Below, in pieces: positions 1-5,172 of a DNA stretch of 6,214 bases; within the stretch, counting starts at the first letter, position 1; each line of letters opens with the position of its first letter. Both the position numbers and the translations under genes were made by a program. The stretch is from positions 1-6,214 of the forward strand of contig JAFOIR010000373.1 in assembly GCA_017420625.1 (NCBI GenBank), read 5' to 3'. Origin of the DNA: Bacillota bacterium. GTDB lineage: Bacteria; Bacillota_A; Clostridia; Lachnospirales; Bianqueaceae. The notes under the pieces were generated by a model, which did not search any database, was not told the origin of the DNA, and saw only the letters and a program-made list of their open reading frames with translations.

Positions 1-137
1 AAAAATGACCGGAAGCTTCCGTCCACTTCTTTCAGTATCTGCTGCGCCATGTTTGAGTTGAGCGTTCTGTAGTTGGGACTGGTCTTAAGCAGTTTATAGT
101 TTGACTCATATCTCAGATATCAGCCTTCACTAAAGAA
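1..137 (-). pseudogene. Remnant of a TnpB-like (IS200/IS605 OrfB, IS1341-type) transposon protein, cut by the window edge
   Basis: Read on the minus strand, codons from 119 down to 3 give an uninterrupted 39-residue stretch containing YESNYKLLKTSPNYRTLNSN followed by MAQQILKEVDGSFRSF. I recognise this pattern (YESNYK, then NYxxLNSxMAQQ, then VDxxFKSFF) from the N-terminal helical region of one TnpB subfamily common in Firmicutes. Intact members are RNA-guided nucleases carried by IS605-type elements. Just upstream in the same frame is FFSEG, then a TGA at 122-120 where the family would have a sense codon. Before FFSEG (beyond about 137) the frame no longer resembles the family. The remainder would lie left of base 1. 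The in-frame stop and lost N-terminus argue for a dead copy, though the C-terminal part is not visible. Family recognition is from memory of the motif, not a search. Confidence 0.68.
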
Positions 138-223
138 ACCCACCTGTAGCGGAAGGGGTATTCTGACGGGTTTCGATAAAACCGGCATACCTTCTGTATT
201 CTTTTTTTGAACTCGTCCTGTCC
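138..223. other. Non-coding spacer between the TnpB remnant and the promoter
   Basis: I see no supportable gene here. The stretch contains a loose 7-base inverted repeat (GAAACCC at 135-141 and GGGTTTC at 168-174, 26 bases apart). This could be part of a subterminal hairpin of the element to the left, but it lacks the compact foldback typical of an IS605 end. A minus-strand reading frame of about 39 codons (ATG at 232-230, stop at 115-113) crosses it, but has no ribosome binding site or recognisable product. Confidence 0.4.
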
Positions 224-252
224 TTGACCCATTAGTTAATTTGGTTTATAAT
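224..252 (+). promoter_or_regulatory. Near-consensus sigma-A promoter for the isomerase gene
   Basis: The -35 hexamer TTGACC (224-229, five of six consensus bases) and the -10 hexamer TATAAT (247-252, six of six) are separated by exactly 17 bases. Transcription should begin at a purine around 257-260, giving a leader of about 30 bases before ATG 289. The possible in-frame TTG start at 241 falls inside the promoter spacer, so it would not be transcribed and cannot be the start. No obvious operator or catabolite-response element sits next to it. Confidence 0.85.
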
Positions 253-273
253 TGGCAGTATCATTATATTCTT

Positions 274-281
274 AAGGAGGG
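274..281 (+). promoter_or_regulatory. Ribosome binding site that fixes the isomerase start
   Basis: AAGGAGGG is almost fully complementary to the 3' end of 16S rRNA and lies 7 bases before ATG 289. A second in-frame ATG at 295 is too far for this site to be preferred. Confidence 0.9.
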
Positions 282-288
282 ACTTCTT

Positions 289-1203
289 ATGGGAATGTTG
301 GACGGCAAAGTCTTTGCCCAATTGTACTCTCTGATTTCTACCAATAATGTCACAGAAAATGTTCTGCCCGCTCTGGAAGTACTGTCAAAGATCGGTTATG
401 ACGGTGTTGAACTGATGGGCGCCAATACCTGCGGTATGAGTGTTGAGGGCTTTCGCAAGCACCTCGAAAGCCTGCACCTTATTCCCATCTCTTCCCACAA
501 TCTGACCACTGAAGAGCATTTTGAATTTGCTCAGGGCATGGGAATCCATTACGGCGATATTCGGGCTGAGATGCCTGACAGCAAGATGGATACCATCCTC
601 AAAGTCTGTGAGAAAATGAACGAAGACGGCCGGATCCGCCAGAAATACGGTATCCATGCTGTCTATCACAATCATTCACAGGAATTTCGCAAAATCGAAG
701 GTCAGAACGATCTGTATGTCTATGACGTGATGATCCAAAACACAGATCCTTCACTGGTCGGATTTGAATTCGATGTGGGCTGGGGTGCTTTCTCCGGTGT
801 AAAACCCATTGATTTCATCCGTAAATATCCTGGCCGTTTTCCGCTCATCCATGTAAAGGAAGTACTGCGCAGCGCTGTCAGCGATGCAGAATTGGAACAT
901 TTCCCGGCAGATGTGCTGAAGATGGGACCTCCCATCAAACCCAGAAATCCGAAGGCTGCCAAAGAAGGTCACCTGAAGTATATCACCTACTTCACGGAAG
1001 AGCAGGCCCGAATCCTGTATAACCGCCGCAGTTGGAATGGGCGGCTGGGTACCGGCATCATCGACTGGAAAGAACTGGCTGAGACCTGTATAGCGCAGGG
1101 TACCGTCGGATTCATCAATGAACGTGAGCACTACGGTTATTCACCGGAGGACAATGAAATCATCTGCGCCAAAGACGACTACGAATATCTTCGCAGTCTG
1201 TAA
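289..1203 (+). CDS. Sugar phosphate isomerase/epimerase family TIM-barrel protein
   Basis: A 304-residue cytosolic protein of the xylose-isomerase-like TIM barrel / AP endonuclease 2 superfamily (the group that includes IolE, IolI and hydroxypyruvate isomerase). Enzymes of this fold use a divalent metal to isomerise, epimerise or dehydrate sugars and sugar phosphates. Family marks seen in order are: IGYDGVEL with E41; YHNHSQEF with H127 and H129; FEFDVGW with D162; HVKE with H188; GTGIIDW at 254-260; and INERE near 276-280, where the last metal-binding acid is expected. There is no signal peptide or membrane segment. The stretch between HVKE and GTGIIDW is about 62 residues, roughly 40 longer than usual in the family, and is rich in Pro and Lys near 213-226; it may cover the active site. 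The gene is monocistronic, with its own promoter and a terminator 24 bases after the stop. The exact substrate cannot be told from the sequence. Confidence 0.88.
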   Translation: MGMLDGKVFAQLYSLISTNNVTENVLPALEVLSKIGYDGVELMGANTCGMSVEGFRKHLESLHLIPISSHNLTTEEHFEFAQGMGIHYGDIRAEMPDSKMDTILKVCEKMNEDGRIRQKYGIHAVYHNHSQEFRKIEGQNDLYVYDVMIQNTDPSLVGFEFDVGWGAFSGVKPIDFIRKYPGRFPLIHVKEVLRSAVSDAELEHFPADVLKMGPPIKPRNPKAAKEGHLKYITYFTEEQARILYNRRSWNGRLGTGIIDWKELAETCIAQGTVGFINEREHYGYSPEDNEIICAKDDYEYLRSL

Positions 1204-1227
1204 GACCCGGCCTGACAAAAGAAAAGC

Positions 1228-1262
1228 ACCGGCATATAGGAATGAACCTATGTGCCGGTTTT
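1228..1262. terminator. Bidirectional intrinsic terminator between converging units
   Basis: Two 13-base arms (1228-1240 and 1247-1259) pair around the 6-base loop AATGAA. On the plus strand the stem is complete with one U-G wobble and is followed by TTTT (1259-1262). On the minus strand one C-A mismatch remains, and the hairpin is followed by the T-rich run GCTTTTCTTTTG (1227-1216). It can therefore stop transcripts from the isomerase gene and from the opposing five-gene unit. Its right arm includes the last codons and the TAG stop of the opposing acetyltransferase gene. Confidence 0.88.
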
Positions 1263-1958
1263 GTGTTGGAGAATATAGACTGCATAACTTTGCTCTTCTT
1301 CGAAGCCGTGCGCCAGCGCCATCTTCTGGGATGCATGATTCTGAGCATCCCAGTGAATGACCAGATTTCGCTTTGCACAGTCCTCCATCAAACGATGGAC
1401 ACAAGCATGGGCAAGATTTTTCTTTCGGTGTTCCGGTTCGGTAGATACATCCAGTTCCACATCCTGTCCGAAGGTCATAAAACTGGAAGCAGAAGACACG
1501 ATTTTCCCTTCATAGAATACCGCTGCTCCGCTTCCACGGCATCTAAAATCTTCAAAATTCTGATAATTGGTTCCATGACCAAAGGGATGTGCATCGAAAA
1601 TTTCAGGAGTAAACAGGCTGATGGTATATCCCGGCGGAAGTAATGGCTTTTGTTTTGAAGAAGCTCCTAGTCTCGGTTTCATCATCGTCCGGCGAAGGAT
1701 CACCTGAATCGATTGCCTGCGAATGAAATCTTCCCATTCTTTGCTCATACAGACAAGATATGTTCCGCAAAACAATTCAGAATGCGCATGAAAAAACTCC
1801 TCGTCAGGCATTCCGCACAGATAGGTAAACAAGGCCTGATAAACGGCTCCCTTCGGATAGATCAAGGAAGATCCGAACACACCGGATTTAGCTGCTTTAA
1901 GAAGAAGCGGATCTTCTCTCAGTATCCCAATGGATTTTCCTTCCCAGATTTCTACCAT
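1248..1958 (-). CDS. GNAT family N-acetyltransferase
   Basis: A 236-residue soluble protein with a GNAT acetyl-CoA-dependent acyltransferase domain in its C-terminal half. The acetyl-CoA-binding motif A is seen as ELDVSTEPEHRKKNLAHA (about 168-185), preceded by the strand GKIVSSASSF (151-160). It is followed by IHWDAQNHASQKMALAHGFE (201-220), which matches the usual W-x-A-x-N-x-x-S-x-x-(L/M)A-x-x-x-GF motif. The N-terminal ~110 residues are a less conserved domain, as in the larger Firmicutes GNAT group that I associate with Pfam GNAT_acetyltran. In the R-x-x-G-x-A signature the glycine is asparagine (RKKNLA), which is uncommon. AGGAGG (1968-1963) lies 4 bases before the ATG. It is the last gene of the minus-strand operon, 20 bases after melA, and its stop lies inside the terminator stem. 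The acceptor molecule is unknown. Confidence 0.85.
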   Translation of the reverse strand: MVEIWEGKSIGILREDPLLLKAAKSGVFGSSLIYPKGAVYQALFTYLCGMPDEEFFHAHSELFCGTYLVCMSKEWEDFIRRQSIQVILRRTMMKPRLGASSKQKPLLPPGYTISLFTPEIFDAHPFGHGTNYQNFEDFRCRGSGAAVFYEGKIVSSASSFMTFGQDVELDVSTEPEHRKKNLAHACVHRLMEDCAKRNLVIHWDAQNHASQKMALAHGFEEEQSYAVYILQHKTGT

Positions 1959-1978
1959 TTCGCCTCCTATCCTTTACC

Positions 1979-3307
1979 TTAATGATACATCGCCATATAT
2001 TCGCCGTGAGCTTCGATGAGTTCCTCCATCATCTTCTTCATATCGCTGATGGAAAGTTCAGCAGCCGTATGAGGCTCCAGCATGATGGCGCGAAGTATAT
2101 CTTCCTTACGGCGTGTACGCGCTGCTTCGATCGTCAGAAGCTGACAATTGATGTTGGTCATATTCATGGCAGCGAGAACCGGCGGCAGTGCTCCGATATA
2201 GGAAGGATGGATGCCCATACCGTCTACGAGACACGGGACTTCCACACAAGCCTGCTCCGGGAAATCACTGATCAGATGACCGGTATTCAGTACATTGCCG
2301 CCGATGGCATAAGGCTGATTCAAAACGACAGCTTCCATGATATACGAAGCATATTCCCTGGATCGTTCATGAGTCAGATTCGGATCTTCCGTAAGCGTCT
2401 TGCTCAGGTCTTTCCAGCGTTCGATCTGACGGATACAGCGTCTGGGATATTCATCCAGCGGAATGTTGAACTCATCGATCATCTCAGGATAACGGGACTT
2501 GATATAAAAAGGATTATATTCCGCATTGTGTTCACTGGACTCTGTGCAGTAATAACCCAGCTTGTCGATATAATCATAACGGACCATGTCATGGTGCTTC
2601 TCTGTCCGGTTCTTTTCGGCTGCCCGCTTCTTGATTTCCGGATAAAGGTCATGTCCCTCTTTATCCTGGATCGTCAGAAGCCAGGCCATATGATTGATGC
2701 CGGCGATCAGTTCCTTGCGTCCATCTAACTTGTCTTCCATTCCAAGATCCTTCAGAAGACGCTCGGAACACACCTGCACGCTGTGGCAAAGCCCGACTGT
2801 CCTGATCTTGGTATACCGGTTCATATAGCCTGTTAGGATCGCCATAGGATTTGTATAGTTCAGGAACAATGCATTCGGACAGACCTCTTCCATATCCCGC
2901 GCAAAATCCTCCATGATCGGAATGGTCCGAAGACCACGCATGATGCCGCCGATCCCTAACGTATCGGCTATTGTCTGCTGAATGCCGTATTTTTTCGGGA
3001 TTTCAAAATCTATGACTGTACAGGGCTCATATCCGCCGACCTGAATGGCATTGACAACGAAGGTCGCGCCTCGAAGCGCTTCCTTTCTCTCCCCTACACC
3101 AAGATACGCCTCGATCCGTGCACGATCCTGGTTGATATTGCGGTTCAGCGTCCGGATAATGGTGAGACTTTCGTTCAAACGCTGCTCATCGATGTCATAA
3201 AGAGCGATCGTGCTGTCCTGAAGGGCGGGGGTACACATGACATCACCCAGCACATTTCTCGCAAAGACGGTGCTGCCGGCACCCATAAACGTAATCTTTT
3301 TCTGCAT
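1979..3307 (-). CDS. melA: Alpha-galactosidase, glycoside hydrolase family 4 (MelA type)
   Basis: A 442-residue cytosolic enzyme that hydrolyses alpha-galactosides such as melibiose by the unusual GH4 redox-elimination route, needing NAD+ and a divalent metal, usually Mn2+. The sequence follows E. coli MelA (about 450 residues) end to end. It has the Rossmann nucleotide loop GAGST (9-13) with the acidic D40 closing strand 2; IQVGGYEPCTVIDFEIPKKY (88-107); QTIADTLGIGGIMRGLRTIP (111-130); NYTNPM (150-155); the metal-binding GLCHSVQ with C174 and H175; GINHMAW with H206; and TESSEH (255-260). The CHSV signature is the one reported for GH4 alpha-galactosidases/alpha-glucosidases rather than phospho-glycosidases (CNVP, CDMP) or glucuronidases. 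A ribosome binding site AAGGGG (3320-3315) lies directly after the stop of the previous gene. No sugar transporter or regulator is visible nearby, so the true substrate could be an alpha-galactoside other than melibiose. Confidence 0.93.
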   Translation of the reverse strand: MQKKITFMGAGSTVFARNVLGDVMCTPALQDSTIALYDIDEQRLNESLTIIRTLNRNINQDRARIEAYLGVGERKEALRGATFVVNAIQVGGYEPCTVIDFEIPKKYGIQQTIADTLGIGGIMRGLRTIPIMEDFARDMEEVCPNALFLNYTNPMAILTGYMNRYTKIRTVGLCHSVQVCSERLLKDLGMEDKLDGRKELIAGINHMAWLLTIQDKEGHDLYPEIKKRAAEKNRTEKHHDMVRYDYIDKLGYYCTESSEHNAEYNPFYIKSRYPEMIDEFNIPLDEYPRRCIRQIERWKDLSKTLTEDPNLTHERSREYASYIMEAVVLNQPYAIGGNVLNTGHLISDFPEQACVEVPCLVDGMGIHPSYIGALPPVLAAMNMTNINCQLLTIEAARTRRKEDILRAIMLEPHTAAELSISDMKKMMEELIEAHGEYMAMYH

Positions 3308-3320
3308 GATGATTCCCCTT

Positions 3321-3908
3321 TTATTCTTTACTCAGGTATTCTTCCAAGGTCAGGTCCTGCTTTGTGATTTCTTTTGCAATATCCGGATCATCCAGATATC
3401 GGATATGCCAGGGCTCATAACTGTCTCCGGTCAAAGCCTCATAGCGCCTGGTGAACCGCAGGATAAAACCGAACTCAGGAAGTCTTTCATGGATCTTTTC
3501 CCAGATCTTCGGATACTCGACCAGATCTTCATTTTCAACGATATCCGTAAAGTTTCCGTTTTCATCCTTCAGCTGGAAATACAGATCGACTGCCAGTCCG
3601 GTATGGTGTTCAGAAAACCCGGGTTCCGCCACTGTCTTCTCTGTATATTCTTCGCCGTATTTCTCCAGAAACCGCTCTTTCAGTTCCCGCTGCTCTTTCA
3701 CCGAGCGATAGGCTGAATCGATATCGATATAGATCTCTTCCTCTTCCAGAGCGGCCTTGAGGCTAAGATATGCTTCGCCTGTCTTTTTTTCTGCTTCGAT
3801 CGTATCTCCCATGGAGTTCATGACCGAGATAGTCTCAAGTTTTTCTTCCCACTCTTCTGGAAGGGGATGAGAAGCATTGACCAGCACCAGATAATTCAAA
3901 GAACTCAT
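3321..3908 (-). CDS. VanY-like D,D- or L,D-carboxypeptidase, peptidase family M15B, without signal peptide
   Basis: A 195-residue zinc peptidase of the VanY/LdcB group, whose members trim terminal D-Ala or the L-Lys-D-Ala bond of peptidoglycan stem peptides. Visible marks are SAYRS (65-69, substrate-binding Arg68); the zinc motif SEHHTGLAVD (99-108), giving ligands H101 and D108; and EPWHIRYL (165-172), with catalytic Glu165 and zinc ligand H168. The catalytic set is complete. The protein starts MSSLNYLVLVNASHPLP, so the catalytic domain begins at residue 1. An in-frame TAA (3917-3915) lies only two codons before the ATG, which rules out a longer product with a signal sequence. The ATG overlaps the TGA of the preceding M28 gene (ATGA), and no good ribosome binding site is present, so translation is probably coupled. 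A cytosolic location suggests action on imported or recycled peptides, but this is inference. Confidence 0.9.
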   Translation of the reverse strand: MSSLNYLVLVNASHPLPEEWEEKLETISVMNSMGDTIEAEKKTGEAYLSLKAALEEEEIYIDIDSAYRSVKEQRELKERFLEKYGEEYTEKTVAEPGFSEHHTGLAVDLYFQLKDENGNFTDIVENEDLVEYPKIWEKIHERLPEFGFILRFTRRYEALTGDSYEPWHIRYLDDPDIAKEITKQDLTLEEYLSKE

Positions 3909-5155
3909 TTTTTCTTATCCCGCAGGAAATATTTGTCGAGCTCTTCCTTCATCTTGTCATTCATACCGGTTTCGACTGGCAGAACGGCACTGTTTGTGAC
4001 TTTCTCAATAAACTTCGCAGAGAATTCCCCCATCTCCTGCATTTTCCCGGCTGAAAGGACAGGCACCAGATCATATCTGGTATGGATCTCAGCGGTCTTC
4101 GTTCCCCGGGAAAGACCCAATGCCGGGATTCCCTTATCACAGAAAGGTGCCGAATCACTGGAATGAACACCGGTGCGGAAAGCTGCGGAATATCCGATCT
4201 CTTTGCAGTACTGCTCTGCATAGTTTTTCAGTTCATCCCCGCCGGTAATAAAGATCAGGTTGGAACCAAGGATGGTTCCGCACATATCAAAGTTGAAACA
4301 GAACTTTATCCGCTCCACCAGATCCGGATACTTGGCCACGTAAGCTTTACTGCCGAGCAGTCCCTGCTCTTCACTTCCGCACCAGATAAAGCGAAGGGTA
4401 CGTTTGGCCGGATGGTTCAAAAAATACTGGTAGAGATAAAGAAGATTGGCGGAGCCGGTCGCATTGTCCCAGGAGCCGGTACCGAAGAGCACACTGTCAT
4501 AATGAGCCGTCAGAACGATATCTTCGTTTCCTTCTTCTGTCCCCGGCACAACAGCCAGGATATTGTGAGAGGTTGCCTCGTATTCGCGCTGCTTCAAATT
4601 GACCTGGATCTTCGTAACGTTTTTACTGACCATTTCCATGGCATCGGATGCCCGGATCATAAAACCGGGAACTTTCCCAAGTTCCAGATAAGGATCTCTC
4701 ATAGGCCGGGGCATCAGATCCGAACTTTCCGGTGTATCATACCATTTGCCGCTGATGGTAATAAAGGCTGCCGGCTTTTTCTCTGCGATCATCTTGTAGG
4801 CATCATAGGAAAGCATATCGATCATCACGATCGTATCCGAAAGATCCCCTTTTCCGAGATAGTCGATCTTCTCTCCCCGTTCCAGATAAAGGAACTTGAA
4901 TTCGCCTTCGATTTCTCCGCTGCGTCCATGCGGAACCACTTCGATCTTCTTCTGATAGGGTTCTGTCACGGATAATTCACAGGCAAAGCATTCGTAAGCC
5001 GGGATCGCAAAGGGCATCAGCTCATAGCTTCCGCCTGCTTTTTCGATCTCATCGGTCAGGATCTTTGCTGCTTTTTCTTCTTCGGCTGTGCCGCCCCAGC
5101 GAACAAAACTGAGAGCTTTCACTACGTCCAGCTGATAATTTCCTGATTGATCCAT
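3905..5155 (-). CDS. M28 family zinc metallopeptidase (aminopeptidase type)
   Basis: A 416-residue protein of peptidase family M28, which removes N-terminal residues from peptides using two zinc ions. All expected residues are in order: H218 and D220 in TAHYDS; bridging D230 in SWDNATGSA; general base E262 and zinc ligand E263 in SEEQGLLGS; D290 in NFDMCG; and H358 in IHTRYD. Residues of about 50-195 fit an inserted protease-associated (PA)-like region before the catalytic domain, as in larger M28 members. There is no signal peptide or membrane segment, so the enzyme is probably cytosolic, unlike many secreted M28 aminopeptidases. The frame is open further upstream, but ATG 5155 is chosen because AGGAGG precedes it by 5 bases and the extension would overlap the phosphoesterase gene. 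It lies 17 bases after that gene and overlaps the VanY-like gene by 4 bases. Confidence 0.9.
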   Translation of the reverse strand: MDQSGNYQLDVVKALSFVRWGGTAEEEKAAKILTDEIEKAGGSYELMPFAIPAYECFACELSVTEPYQKKIEVVPHGRSGEIEGEFKFLYLERGEKIDYLGKGDLSDTIVMIDMLSYDAYKMIAEKKPAAFITISGKWYDTPESSDLMPRPMRDPYLELGKVPGFMIRASDAMEMVSKNVTKIQVNLKQREYEATSHNILAVVPGTEEGNEDIVLTAHYDSVLFGTGSWDNATGSANLLYLYQYFLNHPAKRTLRFIWCGSEEQGLLGSKAYVAKYPDLVERIKFCFNFDMCGTILGSNLIFITGGDELKNYAEQYCKEIGYSAAFRTGVHSSDSAPFCDKGIPALGLSRGTKTAEIHTRYDLVPVLSAGKMQEMGEFSAKFIEKVTNSAVLPVETGMNDKMKEELDKYFLRDKKK

Positions 5156-5160
5156 CTTGG

Positions 5161-5166
5161 CCTCCT
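5161..5166 (-). promoter_or_regulatory. Ribosome binding site that fixes the M28 peptidase start
   Basis: On the minus strand AGGAGG (5166-5161) is followed by CCAAG and then ATG 5155. It sits in the 17-base gap after the phosphoesterase stop. It supports the 416-residue product over an in-frame extension of 72 residues that has no such site. Confidence 0.85.
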
Positions 5167-5172
5167 GATAGA

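Noticed and set aside
10..21. Palindrome CGGAAGCTTCCG as a possible operator or element end
   Set aside because: It falls inside the recognisable TnpB coding remnant (codons for GSFR), so coding sequence explains it adequately.
135..174. GAAACCC/GGGTTTC inverted repeat as an IS605-type end hairpin
   Set aside because: The 26-base loop and 7-base arms are too weak, and no cleavage or target motif could be identified.
113..232. Minus-strand frame of about 39 codons beginning ATG at 232
   Set aside because: It has no ribosome binding site, its start lies at the promoter, and the product is not recognisable. It may be an out-of-frame trace of the mobile element, but this could not be supported.
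241..288. N-terminal extension of the isomerase from TTG 241
   Set aside because: The TTG lies between the -35 and -10 elements and the extension translates across the ribosome binding site. ATG 289 is the supported start.
1982..2728. Long plus-strand open frame opposite melA
   Set aside because: It is the antisense of a strongly conserved GH4 gene and its translation shows no domain. It is a shadow frame.
4082..4975. Plus-strand open frame of about 297 codons opposite the M28 gene
   Set aside because: It lies wholly antisense to a gene with all catalytic motifs intact and has no recognisable domain or ribosome binding site.
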